In this document: positions 27,847-36,820 of the stretch, piece by piece
How positions within the stretch are numbered: position 1 is the stretch's first letter
Layout: the number at the start of each line of letters is the position of its first letter
Assembly (NCBI RefSeq): GCF_009649075.1
Contig: NZ_CP045737.1
Span: 3,566,723 to 3,630,722 of the forward strand
Direction: 5' to 3'
Source: Aeromicrobium yanjiei
Lineage (GTDB): Bacteria > Actinomycetota > Actinomycetes > Propionibacteriales > Nocardioidaceae
DNA: 64,000 nt
Notes under the pieces: generated by a model
Seen by the model: the letters and a program-made list of their open reading frames with translations, nothing else
Told to the model about the DNA's origin: nothing
The model's database searches: none
Translations under genes and position numbers: made by a program

Positions 27847-28380
27847 GTGGAGCTGGAGATCGTGGCACTGGTGGTCTCACCGGTGCATCGGTACGAGGGG
27901 CGCCCGCACGACGGGGTCCTGCCGTACGACGGCGACGAGTCCCCCACGATCGTGCAGGTGCGGGCCCACCGCGGCCTGGTCGGCGACCGGTTCTTCGGCA
28001 CCCGACACTCCCGCTACGCCGTGACCTTCTTCGCCGCCGAGCAGATCGACTGGCTCCAGGACGAGATCGCCGGCGAGGGGCTGTTCCCTGCCACCACCGA
28101 GCCGTTCGACCCCGTGCTCGCCCGCCGCAACGTGGTGACGCGCGGCCTGGACGTCGACGCGCTCGTGCGGACGACCTTCACGATCGACGCGGGCCACGGG
28201 CCGATCCGGTTCATCTCGCGCACCGCCGCGAGCCCGTGCGCCTGGATGAACGAGGTGTACGCGCCCGGCGCCCACCGCGCGCTGCGGGGGCGTGGCGGCA
28301 TCCGCGCCGAGCCGCTGGACGACGGCGTCCTCGCCGTCGGCCCCGCCACGATCGGCGAGATCAGCCCTCTCAGCGCGTAG
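27847..28380 (+). CDS. MOSC-domain protein
   Basis: A 177-residue protein. The GTG at 27847 is supported by TAGCGT (27834-27839) ending 7 nt before it. Family marks: ELEIVALVVSPVHRYEGRP at the start, GDRFFGTRHSRYAVTFFA, ARRNVVTRGLDVDAL, and the conserved Cys in TAASPCAWMNEVYAPG. MOSC domains transfer sulfur or handle molybdenum-cofactor-linked chemistry; stand-alone members act on varied substrates. It converges on hrpB with an 11-bp overlap. Confidence 0.8.
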   Translation: MELEIVALVVSPVHRYEGRPHDGVLPYDGDESPTIVQVRAHRGLVGDRFFGTRHSRYAVTFFAAEQIDWLQDEIAGEGLFPATTEPFDPVLARRNVVTRGLDVDALVRTTFTIDAGHGPIRFISRTAASPCAWMNEVYAPGAHRALRGRGGIRAEPLDDGVLAVGPATIGEISPLSA

Positions 28381-30865
28381 GGTCCTCGGGCCACGCGTGC
28401 TTGGGGTAGCGCCCGCGCAGCTCGGCACGGACCTGCCGGTAGGGCCCGGCCCAGAACGACCCCAGGTCGGCGGTGACCGCGGCCGGTCGGCGTGCCGGGG
28501 TCAGCAGGTGCAGCAGCAGCGGGACCCGCCCGCCCGCGAGCCGGGGCGTCTCGGTCCAGCCGAACGCCTCTTGCAGGCGGACCGAGACGAGGGGCTGCTC
28601 GGTGCCGGTCGGCCCGTACTCGACCCTGGCCGTCGAGCCCTTGGGCAGGGTCACCCGCTCGGGGGCCAGCTCGTCGAGACGTCCCGCCTCGGGCCACGGC
28701 AGCAGCCTGCGCAGCGCGCCGAGGACGTCGAGGCGGGCGAGGTCGCGGCTGCCCCGCACCCGCGCCAGGGCAGGTCCGAGCCAGGCGTCGATGCCGGCCA
28801 GCAGCGCCTCGTCGCCGACGTCGGGCCACGGATCGCCCACGGCGTGGTGGAGGAAGGCCATCCTCCGGCGCAGGGCGACGGCCGCGTCGCTCCAGGGCAG
28901 CAGGTCCAGGCCCTCGCGGGAGAGCCCGTCCGCGACCGCCGCGGCGACGGCGTCGGGCGGCGGATCGTTCAGGGGGGCGGCGGAGAGCTCGATCGCGCCG
29001 AGGCGGGTGACCCGGCGGGCCACGATCCGGCCGTTCGTCCACACCACCTCGTCGGCCTCGGTCCACGTCCCGGACGCCGCGTCAAGCGCGATGTCCTCGT
29101 CGATGGGCGCTGCCGAGCGGATCGTCGCGTCGCGCGCCCCGGGCCGGCGCTCGGCGTCGGCGATCGCGATCCACGGCACCCCCGCGAGCGCCGGGTCGGC
29201 GGCGCGGAACGACGCCCCCGTTCCCGACACCATGAGGTACGCCGTGCCGCCCGGCCGGCGCCGTGCGATGCGGCCGGGGTGCGCGAGCGCCACGACGGTG
29301 CCGACCGCGAGGTCGTCGGTCAGCTCGGTACGGCGCGGGCGCTCCGGCAGCAGCGACTCCAGCCGCGCCACGGCGTCCGACCACGAACGAGCGGTCGGTC
29401 CTCCCCGGCGCATCATGCGCAGCGCCGCGACCAGGTCGCCGCCCGGAGCGCGGACGTCGTCGTCGAGCAGCGCGACGACCTCTGCCGCCCGGTGCGCACC
29501 CACCGCCTCGGCGCCGTCGAGCAGCGCCCGGGCCAGACGGGGATCAGCCGGGATCTGCGCCATCGCCCGCCCCCGTGCCGTGATCGCGCCCGCGTCGTCG
29601 AGCGCGCCGAGCTCGACCAGCGTGTCCCGGGCCGTCTCGAGGGCGGCGGCAGGCGGCGGGTCGAGAAGAGCGAGACCGCTCGCGTCGACATCGCCCCACG
29701 CAGCCAGCTCGAGGCAGAAGCCGGTCAGGTCCGCCACCGCGATCTCCGGGGCCGGGTGGGGGTCCAGATGGGTGTGCTCGGCCCGCGACCAGCACCGGTA
29801 GACGGCACCGGGTGCCTCCCGCCCGGCTCGGCCGGCGCGCTGCTCGGCCGCCGACCGGCTGACCCGCACGGTCACGAGCGCGGGCAGCCCGCGGACCTGA
29901 TCGGTGCGCGGCTCGCGCGACAGCCCGGCGTCGACCACCACGCGTACGCCCGGCACGGTCAGCGACGACTCGGCAACGGCGGTCGACACCACCACCCGCC
30001 GTCGCGGTCCACGGGTGAGTGCCAGGTCCTGCTCGGCGGGACGGAGTCGGCCGTGCAGGGCGACCACGTCGACGCCCGGGAGGCCGGACAGCCGTCGCAT
30101 CACCCCGTCCACCTCGCCGACGCCCGGGACGAACACCAGCACGTCGCCGGTCTCGGCCGACACCGCCTCGCGGACCGTCGCCGCGACGTGGTCGAGGAAG
30201 CGCGGCGGCACCCCGCGCTCGTCGACCGGCAGCACGCCGGGCGGCGGGGCCGCCCAGTGCTGGGCCACCGGGTGCAACGCACCGGGGACGTCGATGATCG
30301 GGGCCGGACCGGGATCGATCGTCGCCGCGGTGCGCTCGGCCTCGACGGTGGCCGACATCGCGACGAGCAGCAGGTCGTCCCGCACCGTGGCGCGGACGTC
30401 GACCAGGAAGGCGAGCGTCAGGTCGGCGTCGAGCTGCCGCTCGTGCACCTCGTCGAGGACGACCGCCGCGACCCCCGGCAGCTCGGGATCCCGCTGCAGC
30501 CGGCGCAGCAGCACCCCGGTCGTCACGAACTCGATGCGGGTGCCCGGGCCGACGGCCCGGTCACCGCGGACCGTGTGGCCCACCGTCTCACCGACCCGTT
30601 CGCCGAGCAGGCCCGCGAGTCGGCGCGCGGCCGCCCGTGCGGCGATCCGCCGCGGCTGCGTGACCACGACCCGGCCACCGTCCCGGGCCAGCATCGCCGC
30701 CACCGCGGGCGGGACGAGCGTCGTCTTGCCGGTGCCCGGAGGCGCCTGCACCACAGCGACGCCCCTGGCATGCAGCGCCGCGGTCAGTGCTGGCAGCCCC
30801 GCCAGGACCGGGAGGTCGGGCGGGCTGTCCAGCAGCTGCCGGACCGGATCGGGACGTGCGCTCAG
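28370..30865 (-). CDS. hrpB: ATP-dependent helicase HrpB
   Basis: About 831 residues of a DEAH-box helicase of the HrpB type (E. coli HrpB 809). Walker A APPGTGKTTLVPP, motif Ia TQPRRIAARAAARRLA, DEVH box VLDEVHERQLDADL, SAT motif LLVAMSATV, then VVVSTAVAESSLTVPGV and QRAGRAGREAPGAVYR, with the HrpB C-terminal domain ending WPEDPTR. There is no ATG, GTG or TTG in frame between 31045 and the Walker region near 30755. The most fitting start is CTG at 30865, which shares CTGA with the stop of the aldo/keto reductase gene. Function in bacteria is poorly known; RNA or DNA remodelling is presumed. Confidence 0.88.
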   Translation of the reverse strand: MSARPDPVRQLLDSPPDLPVLAGLPALTAALHARGVAVVQAPPGTGKTTLVPPAVAAMLARDGGRVVVTQPRRIAARAAARRLAGLLGERVGETVGHTVRGDRAVGPGTRIEFVTTGVLLRRLQRDPELPGVAAVVLDEVHERQLDADLTLAFLVDVRATVRDDLLLVAMSATVEAERTAATIDPGPAPIIDVPGALHPVAQHWAAPPPGVLPVDERGVPPRFLDHVAATVREAVSAETGDVLVFVPGVGEVDGVMRRLSGLPGVDVVALHGRLRPAEQDLALTRGPRRRVVVSTAVAESSLTVPGVRVVVDAGLSREPRTDQVRGLPALVTVRVSRSAAEQRAGRAGREAPGAVYRCWSRAEHTHLDPHPAPEIAVADLTGFCLELAAWGDVDASGLALLDPPPAAALETARDTLVELGALDDAGAITARGRAMAQIPADPRLARALLDGAEAVGAHRAAEVVALLDDDVRAPGGDLVAALRMMRRGGPTARSWSDAVARLESLLPERPRRTELTDDLAVGTVVALAHPGRIARRRPGGTAYLMVSGTGASFRAADPALAGVPWIAIADAERRPGARDATIRSAAPIDEDIALDAASGTWTEADEVVWTNGRIVARRVTRLGAIELSAAPLNDPPPDAVAAAVADGLSREGLDLLPWSDAAVALRRRMAFLHHAVGDPWPDVGDEALLAGIDAWLGPALARVRGSRDLARLDVLGALRRLLPWPEAGRLDELAPERVTLPKGSTARVEYGPTGTEQPLVSVRLQEAFGWTETPRLAGGRVPLLLHLLTPARRPAAVTADLGSFWAGPYRQVRAELRGRYPKHAWPEDPTR

Positions 30866-31932
30866 AGCTCGGCCGAGACCTTCCAGATGTCGACGCCCTC
30901 GGCATCGCCGGCGAACTGCTCGATCGCAGCGAGCTCCTCGTCGGTGAAGTCGGTCTGCCCGGCCGCCGCGAGGTTCTCGTCGAGCTGCTCGGTCGACGAG
31001 GCGCCGATCAGCGCGGACGTGACGCCGCCGGGACGCAGGATCCACGAGATCGCCATCTGCGCGAGGGACTGGCCGCGCTTCTTCGCGATGCCCGCGAGCC
31101 CCTGCAGTCGCTCGACGTTCTCCTTGGTCAGCACGCCCTCGTCGAGGCTGACGCGATCGACCGCGCGCTCGACCGGGTCGTCGCCCAGGTAGCGGTCGGT
31201 GAGCAACCCCTGGGCGAGCGGCGAGAAGCCGATCGCGCCGAGCCCGTGCTCATTCAGCACTGTGAGCAGTCCGCCCTCGACCCAGCGGTTGAGCATCGAG
31301 TAGGACGGCTGGTGGATGACCAGGGGCGTGCCCAGGTCGCGCGCGATCGCGACGGCCTCGGCCGTGCGCTCGGGCGAGTACGACGAGATGCCCGCGTAGA
31401 GCGCCTTGCCCTGGCCGACCGCGGTGTCGAGCGCCGTGATGGTCTCCTCCAGCGGCGTGCCCGGGTCGACCCGGTGGGAGTAGAAGATGTCGACGTAGTC
31501 GACGCTCATCCGCTCCAGCGAGGCGTCCAGGCTCGACAGGAGGTACTTGCGCGAGCCGAGCTTGCCGTACGGGCCGGGCCACATGTCCCAGCCGGCCTTG
31601 GTCGAGAGGATCAGCTCATCGCGGTACGGCTTGAAGTCCGTGCGCATCATCCGGCCGAAGTTCTCCTCGGCCGATCCGTAGGGCGGGCCGTAGTTGTTGG
31701 CCAGGTCGAAGTGCGTGATGCCCTTGTCGAATGCGTGCCGCAGCACCTCGCGCTGGGTGTCGAAGGGGCGGTTGTCGCCGAAGTTCCACCACAGGCCGAG
31801 CGAGATCGGCGGCAGCAGCAGCCCGGACGTGCCGACGCGCCGGTAGTCGAGCTGCTGGTAGCGGTCCTCGGCGGCGACGTACGGGCGGTGGAGGTCAGGA
31901 ACGGGGTCCGCGTAGTAGCGCTCTTCGGTCAT
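30862..31932 (-). CDS. Aldo/keto reductase, YghZ (glyceraldehyde 3-phosphate reductase) type
   Basis: A 356-residue (beta/alpha)8-barrel NADPH reductase. LDYRRVGTSGLLLPPISLGLW, then THFDLANNYGPPYGSAEENFGR and STKAGWDMWPGPYG are nearly those of E. coli YghZ. The catalytic tetrad is visible: Asp in FDLANNYG with its Tyr, Lys in STKAG and His in FYSHR. YghZ reduces L-glyceraldehyde 3-phosphate and methylglyoxal-type aldehydes. Upstream of hrpB with a 4-bp overlap. Confidence 0.92.
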   Translation of the reverse strand: MTEERYYADPVPDLHRPYVAAEDRYQQLDYRRVGTSGLLLPPISLGLWWNFGDNRPFDTQREVLRHAFDKGITHFDLANNYGPPYGSAEENFGRMMRTDFKPYRDELILSTKAGWDMWPGPYGKLGSRKYLLSSLDASLERMSVDYVDIFYSHRVDPGTPLEETITALDTAVGQGKALYAGISSYSPERTAEAVAIARDLGTPLVIHQPSYSMLNRWVEGGLLTVLNEHGLGAIGFSPLAQGLLTDRYLGDDPVERAVDRVSLDEGVLTKENVERLQGLAGIAKKRGQSLAQMAISWILRPGGVTSALIGASSTEQLDENLAAAGQTDFTDEELAAIEQFAGDAEGVDIWKVSAEL

Positions 31933-31941
31933 GCGCCCACG

Positions 31942-32562
31942 CTAACGCGCCACCGCGAGGAGCACCGGCTCGTCCTGTCCCGCCCAGGTGCCGGTCAGCG
32001 TCTCGCCGCCCATGGCCCACGCCCCGCCGAGGACGCGCAGCAGCTCGACCTCGGCGCCGGACGTCACCACGACCGTGGATCCGTCGGCGTCGCGGACGTC
32101 GACCAGCCCCACCGGCTCGTGCTCGGTGCTGCTGCCCCCGCCGACGACCCGCATGTTGGGCTCGACCGGCTCCATCGTCCCGTCGGACAGCCGGCGCTCC
32201 AGGTCTGCCTGGGTGCCGCCGGTCACGATGGTCCGGACGATCGCGGCCGCGTACACGGGGTCGCCGCACCCGTCGTAGACCCAGCGGGTGCCGAGCACGG
32301 TGTGCTCGGTCGTGCCGACCAGGAACTCCTCGGCTCCCGCCAGCGGCTCGGCCCGGTACGTCAACGGGATCTGCAGGACGGGCCCGTCCCCCGAGCGCAC
32401 CAGCACCGTCTCGATCCCGACCTCGCCGTCGGGGTCGTCGAACCGGTACGCCCCGACGGGCTCGAGCTGGTCGTCGCCCTCGAACCACGGCTGGGTCGGC
32501 ACCCAGGCGCGGAGCAGCTCGATCTTGCTCGGATGCATGTCTGCGGTGTGGAGGAGAGCCAT
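31942..32562 (-). CDS. Stand-alone maltokinase N-terminal-cap-like protein
   Basis: A 206-residue protein from ATG 32562. It resembles the N-terminal cap of actinobacterial maltokinase: MHPSKIELLRAWVPTQPWF, then AYRFDDPDGEVGIETVLVR, LQIPLTYRAEPL and GTTEHTVLGTRWVYDGCGDP. The kinase domain that normally follows is absent, and no remnant of one is seen. It lies between the aldo/keto reductase and the transglutaminase operon, same strand, with 10-bp gaps on both sides, so it is probably part of that operon. Role unknown. Confidence 0.72.
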   Translation of the reverse strand: MALLHTADMHPSKIELLRAWVPTQPWFEGDDQLEPVGAYRFDDPDGEVGIETVLVRSGDGPVLQIPLTYRAEPLAGAEEFLVGTTEHTVLGTRWVYDGCGDPVYAAAIVRTIVTGGTQADLERRLSDGTMEPVEPNMRVVGGGSSTEHEPVGLVDVRDADGSTVVVTSGAEVELLRVLGGAWAMGGETLTGTWAGQDEPVLLAVAR

Positions 32563-32572
32563 GACCCCGACG

Positions 32573-33415
32573 CTAGCGCAGGCGGGTGATCTCCACACCG
32601 ACGAACAGCTCGGAGCCGCCCGCGGTCGAGAAGATCCCCCGCAGCGGCGGGCTGTCGCCGTAGTCGCGTCCCTTGGCGACCACGACGTGCCGGGGCCCCG
32701 GGGCGATCGCGTTGGTCGGGTCCCAACCGACCCACTCGCCGTCCCACCACTCGATCCAGGCGTGCGACTCGCCCTCGACGGCCACGCCCACGACGGGGTC
32801 GGGCGAGGGGTGGAGATAGCCCGAGACGTAGCGGGCGGGGATGCCGGCGGCCCGCAGCGCGCCGAGGCTGAGGTGGGCGAAGTCCTGGCAGACGCCGGTC
32901 CTGGCGTCCCACGCGTCGGCGGCGGTCGTGGTGACCTCGGTGCTCCCCGGCACGTACGCGACCCGGTCGTGCAGGTGCCGCATCACGGCCTCGACGTAGT
33001 CCGACGGCCGCTCGGCCTCGGCGCGGAAGCCGGCGATCTCGTCGGCGAGCCCCGCGGCGGGGGCCACCCAGTCGCTGAGCACGAGGTACTCGCACCACTC
33101 GTCGCGGACGTCGTCGACGAGGTCCTCCCACGCGATGCCGTGCGACTTGGGCGCGACCTCCTGGGTCTCGACCGTCGACGTCGCGACCACCGTGAGGTCG
33201 GCGTGCGGATCGTGCACCTCGAACGAGGTGACCGTCGTGCCCCAGTAGTCGCGGTACTCGTACGACCACGGGGTCGGCGTGATGTCGAGGCGCGAGCGCA
33301 GGACGTACTGCTCCGACGTCGTCATCGGCGTCATGCGCGCCTCGTTGAAGGACGCCATCGCGCCCTTCTCGTAGTGATAGCCCGTCGTGTGCTTGATCCT
33401 CAGCTGCATGGTCAT
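32573..33415 (-). CDS. Transglutaminase-like cysteine protease family protein
   Basis: A 280-residue protein from ATG 33415. N-terminal beta domain: QLRIKHTTGYHYEKGAMASFNEARM. The core has the catalytic triad: Cys in ARTGVCQDFAHLSLGALR, His in GESHAWIEWWDG and Asp in WVGWDPTNA. In this widespread operon the transglutaminase-like protein stands with alpha-E and circularly permuted ATP-grasp proteins, as here. Together they are predicted to make and process a peptide-like product; no substrate is known. Confidence 0.9.
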   Translation of the reverse strand: MTMQLRIKHTTGYHYEKGAMASFNEARMTPMTTSEQYVLRSRLDITPTPWSYEYRDYWGTTVTSFEVHDPHADLTVVATSTVETQEVAPKSHGIAWEDLVDDVRDEWCEYLVLSDWVAPAAGLADEIAGFRAEAERPSDYVEAVMRHLHDRVAYVPGSTEVTTTAADAWDARTGVCQDFAHLSLGALRAAGIPARYVSGYLHPSPDPVVGVAVEGESHAWIEWWDGEWVGWDPTNAIAPGPRHVVVAKGRDYGDSPPLRGIFSTAGGSELFVGVEITRLR

Positions 33416-33428
33416 CGCGTCACCCCGC

Positions 33429-34355
33429 TCATAGAACAACCCCTCCGCGCCAGGTGTGCATCTCGGACTCGGCGAAGTAGCGCGCGGACACCGCGTCACT
33501 CGCTGCGGCGCAGCTGCGCTGCAGCCGCTCCATCTCGACCGGCAGGTCGAAGACGATGTCGTTGAGCGGTCGGTACTCCAGCTCGGTGCGGGCCCGACCG
33601 AGGAGCCGCTGGGCCTCGTCGCTGAATCCCGATCGCTGGCCGGACGAGCCGAGCTTGCCCAGGGCACGTTCGGCCTCGGCGAGCGACGACACGATCGAGC
33701 GCGGGAACCATCGGTCGAGCAGCAGGAACTCGGCCGCCTGGCGATCCGCCTCGATCCCGCGGTACGCCCGGATGAAGCTCTCGTACGCTCCGCAGGCCCG
33801 CAGCGTCGTCGGCCACGCGACCTGGGGGCCCGAGGCGAGCGCGGCGGTGGACAGCAGGCGGGCGGTCATGTCGACGCGCTCGATGCTGCGTCCCAGCATG
33901 TAGAAGTGCCAACCGTCGTCACGCGACATCGTGGCGTCCGCGATGCCGGAGATCATCGCGGTGCGGTTGCGGACCCAGCTGAACATGTCCGGGGCGCGCA
34001 TCGCACGGGCCGTGCCGAGGCCACGCCACGTCGTGTTGATCGCGGCCCAGATGTCGGTCGACAGCGTCTCGCGGGCACGGCGGGCGCTCTCGCGGGCCGC
34101 ACCGATCGCCGTCGCGATCGAGGTCGGCGACTCGGGGTTGTGGGCGAGGAGGTCTAGGAGCATCCAGCGGTTGGGCTGCCCGGTGTAGTCCTCGACGCCC
34201 ATGACCGAGAGCAGCTGCTCGCACGAGGTGCGCTCGTCCATGCCGGGGTCCTCGATGAGCACCTGCATCTGGACGTCCAGGATGCGGGCGGTGTCGTCGG
34301 CCCGCTCGAGGTAGCGACCGATCCAGAACAACGACTCGGCGATGCGGCTCAGCAC
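33429..34355 (-). CDS. Alpha-E domain protein
   Basis: A 308-residue, almost wholly helical protein beginning MLSRIAESLFWIGRYLERADDTARILDV, the alpha-E signature. Further marks: TWRGLGTARAMRAPDMFSWV, DGWHFYMLGRSIERVDMTARLL and a final EMHTWRGGVVL-type end. GTG start at 34355 overlaps the stop of the ATP-grasp gene by 7 bp. It always occurs with ATP-grasp and transglutaminase-like partners and is thought to be a structural or substrate-binding part of that system. Confidence 0.92.
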   Translation of the reverse strand: MLSRIAESLFWIGRYLERADDTARILDVQMQVLIEDPGMDERTSCEQLLSVMGVEDYTGQPNRWMLLDLLAHNPESPTSIATAIGAARESARRARETLSTDIWAAINTTWRGLGTARAMRAPDMFSWVRNRTAMISGIADATMSRDDGWHFYMLGRSIERVDMTARLLSTAALASGPQVAWPTTLRACGAYESFIRAYRGIEADRQAAEFLLLDRWFPRSIVSSLAEAERALGKLGSSGQRSGFSDEAQRLLGRARTELEYRPLNDIVFDLPVEMERLQRSCAAASDAVSARYFAESEMHTWRGGVVL

Positions 34356-35959
34356 GTCTTGTCTCCTGCCTTGGGGTCACCCTGCTGTTGCTGCTGCTCC
34401 TGCTCGTGGACCTGGAGGTCGGGCACCTCGGCCTCGAGCGCCGGGCCCGCGGACTGGCTGATGCCGGTGACCGGGGTGGCCGTCGGGGCGACCTCGCCCT
34501 CGTCGTCGGGATCGGTGGGCCGGGCCAGCACCCAGGTGTCCTTCGACCCGCCGCCGCGGCTGGAGTTGACGATCAGCTCGCCCTCGGGGAGGGCGACGCG
34601 GGTCAGGCCGCCGGGCAGGACGAACACGTCGTCGCCGTCGTGCACCGCGAACGGGCGCAGGTCGACGTGGCGGGGACGGATGCCGTTCTCGACCAGGGTC
34701 GGGACGGTCGACAGCGAGACGACCGGCTGCGCGATCCAGGCGCGCGGGTCGAGCAGGATCTTGGTGCGGAGCTCCTCGAGCTCCTCCTTCGACGCGGCCG
34801 GGCCGATCACGATGCCCTTGCCGCCCGAGCCGTCGACCGGCTTGAGCACGAGCTCGTCGAGGCGGTCCAGCACCTCCTCGCGCTGATCGGCCTCACCCAT
34901 GCGCCAGGTGTCGACGTTGCGCAGGATCGGCTCCTCGGAGAGGTAGTAGCGGATCAGGTCCGGCACGTACGTGTAGAGCAGCTTGTCGTCCGCGACGCCG
35001 TTGCCGACCGCGTTCGCGATCGTGACGTGACCCGCGCGGGCCGCGTTGATGATGCCGGGCACGCCCAGTGCGGAGTCGGGGCGGAACTGCACCGGGTCGA
35101 GGAACTCGTCGTCGATGCGGCGGTAGATCACGTGGACCGGCTCGAGGCCCTGCGTCGTACGCATCATGACCCGGCCCGAGCGGCACACCAGGTCGCGACC
35201 CTCGACGAGCTCGACGCCCATCGTGCGCGCCAGCAGGGTGTGCTCGAAGTACGCCGAGTTGTAGACGCCCGGCGTCAGCACGACGACCGTCGGATCGCTG
35301 ACGCCCGCGGGGGCGGCCTTGCGCAGCGCCGCGAGCAGCCGCTGCGAGTACTGCGAGACCGGACGGATGCGGTGGTCTGCGAACACCTCGGGCAGCGCCG
35401 CGGACAGCGCCCGCCGGTTGGTCATGACGTACGAGACGCCGGACGGGACCCGGACGTTGTCCTCGAGCACCCGGAAGTCGCCGTTGCCGTCGCGGATCAG
35501 GTCGACGCCCGCGACGTGGACGCGCACCCCGTTCGCGGGCTCGAGACCGGCCACGACCCGGTGGTAGTGCGGGGAGGTGACGACTGTTTCACGGGGAACA
35601 ACGCCGTCCGCGAAGAGCTCGCCGGGTCCGTACGCGTCCGCGAGGAACTTCTCGAGGGCCAGCACGCGCTGGCGTACCCCCTGCTCGACGTGGTCCCAGT
35701 CCTCGGCCTCGATGAGCCGCGGGACGATGTCGAGCGGGAACGGTCGCTCCTCGCCCTCGACGCCGAACGTCACGCCCTGCTCGAGATAGGACGAGGCGAG
35801 CGAGTCCGCCCGCAGGCGTACCTCGTCGGCGCCCATCTTCTGGAACGAGGCGTGAACCTGACCGTAGCTGTCGCGTACGTCCGACCCCTCGAACATCTCG
35901 TCAAATCCTGCGATCGGTCCGTAGCCGTCGAAGAGCTCTGAGGTGTCCACGGGGATCAC
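34349..35959 (-). CDS. Circularly permuted type 2 ATP-grasp protein
   Basis: A 536-residue protein. Marks: FDEMFEGSDVRDSYGQVH, FPLDIVPRLIEAEDWDHVEQGV, RVLEDNVRVPSGVSYVM, and the nucleotide-binding part LVLKPVDGSGGKGIVIG and RHVDLRPFAVHDG. The C-terminus ends in a Gln-rich low-complexity tail (about residues 515-530). It probably forms a peptide bond or amide using ATP. First gene of the ATP-grasp/alpha-E/transglutaminase operon; GTG start at 35959. A near-parS sequence lies within it at 35585. Confidence 0.92.
   Translation of the reverse strand: MIPVDTSELFDGYGPIAGFDEMFEGSDVRDSYGQVHASFQKMGADEVRLRADSLASSYLEQGVTFGVEGEERPFPLDIVPRLIEAEDWDHVEQGVRQRVLALEKFLADAYGPGELFADGVVPRETVVTSPHYHRVVAGLEPANGVRVHVAGVDLIRDGNGDFRVLEDNVRVPSGVSYVMTNRRALSAALPEVFADHRIRPVSQYSQRLLAALRKAAPAGVSDPTVVVLTPGVYNSAYFEHTLLARTMGVELVEGRDLVCRSGRVMMRTTQGLEPVHVIYRRIDDEFLDPVQFRPDSALGVPGIINAARAGHVTIANAVGNGVADDKLLYTYVPDLIRYYLSEEPILRNVDTWRMGEADQREEVLDRLDELVLKPVDGSGGKGIVIGPAASKEELEELRTKILLDPRAWIAQPVVSLSTVPTLVENGIRPRHVDLRPFAVHDGDDVFVLPGGLTRVALPEGELIVNSSRGGGSKDTWVLARPTDPDDEGEVAPTATPVTGISQSAGPALEAEVPDLQVHEQEQQQQQGDPKAGDKTC
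35585..35600. other. Degenerate parS-like site
   Basis: TGTTTCACGGGGAACA differs from the consensus TGTTNCACGTGNAACA at one central position only. It is inside the ATP-grasp coding sequence, about 25 kb from the main parS sites. ParB affinity would be reduced. Confidence 0.35.
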
Positions 35960-36088
35960 CGTAGGACAGAACCGGGGGCCGTGTGTCGCGGTGGTGGGGT
36001 GCCGCCCGCCACACCGGGGCGTTTCTCCTCATCTTCCGGGCCGGATCGCGCCACGGGGACTACGCTCGGGCTCAGGAAGGGACCGGCC

Positions 36089-36526
36089 ATGGCGGATGCG
36101 TACGTGCTCGTGCTCAACGCGAGCTACGAGCCCCTGCAGCGCGTGTCCATGCGCCACGCGATCAAGATGCTGGTCCGTGAGGTCGCGGTGATCGAGGAGG
36201 AGGCCGGCGGGACGTTCGGCCCATTCCCGGTGCCGAAGGTGCTGCGGCTGGTCCGCTACGTCGTCACCCGGTGGATGCACCGGCGCGGGTCGATGTGCAC
36301 GAAGTCCGCGATCAAGGCACGCGACAAGATGTGCGCCTACTGCGGCGGGCAGGCCGAGACCGTCGACCACATCGTGCCGCGCAGCCGCGGCGGGACGCTG
36401 ACGTGGGACAACGCGGTCGCCGCGTGCCTGCGGTGCAACCACCGCAAGGCCGACCGCACCCCGTCCGAGGCCGGCATGTCCCTGCTCGTCGTCCCCACCG
36501 AGCCCCGCTACACCGTCGCCCGCTGA
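36089..36526 (+). CDS. HNH endonuclease
   Basis: A 145-residue protein. ADAYVLVLNASYEPLQRVSMRHAI is the usual opening of this actinobacterial HNH group. The nuclease core is CAYCGGQAETVDHIVPRSRGG followed by WDNAVAACLRCNHRKAD, with two zinc CxxC pairs and the HNH residues. AGGAAGG stands 8 nt before the ATG. This type is single-copy and chromosomal in many actinobacteria; substrate unknown. The last three codons form part of the first 21-nt unit of the downstream repeat array. Confidence 0.9.
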   Translation: MADAYVLVLNASYEPLQRVSMRHAIKMLVREVAVIEEEAGGTFGPFPVPKVLRLVRYVVTRWMHRRGSMCTKSAIKARDKMCAYCGGQAETVDHIVPRSRGGTLTWDNAVAACLRCNHRKADRTPSEAGMSLLVVPTEPRYTVAR

Positions 36527-36811
36527 CGCGCGCCCCCCGTCCGCTGACGCGCGCCTCCGGTCCGCTGACGGGACCCCCCGGTCCGCTCAGGGGAGGCCCC
36601 GGTCCGCTGACGGGAGCCCCCGGTCCGCTGACGGGACCCCCCGGTCCGCTCAGGGGAGGCCCCGGTCCGCTGACGGGAGCCCCCGGTCCGCTGACGTACC
36701 CCCCTCGGCAGACGGGAGGCGCGCGTCAACGGACGTAACCCACCCCTCGGCGGACGGGAGGCGCGCGTCGGCGGACGTAACCCTCCCCTCGGCGGACGGG
36801 AGGCGCGCGTC
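36518..36811. repeat. 21-nt tandem array with an internal inversion (14 units)
   Basis: Fourteen consecutive 21-nt units fill the gap between the convergent HNH and siderophore-interacting protein genes. Units 1-8 (36518-36685) share the core GTCCGCTGACG or GTCCGCTCAGG; 36560-36622 is repeated exactly as 36623-36685 (63 bp). The unit at 36686-36706 is a hybrid. The last five units (36707-36811) alternate GGCGGACGGGAGGCG and GGCGGACGTAACCC types and are the reverse complement of the left units. The array can fold as one large hairpin and may end transcription from both sides. No spacers, so not a CRISPR. Confidence 0.9.
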
Positions 36812-36820
36812 AGCGGTGGG

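Noticed and set aside
28292..31192. 966-codon plus-strand open frame
   Set aside because: Antisense shadow of hrpB and the aldo/keto reductase.
36518..36811. Possible CRISPR array
   Set aside because: Units are contiguous 21-mers with no unique spacers, and no cas genes are nearby.
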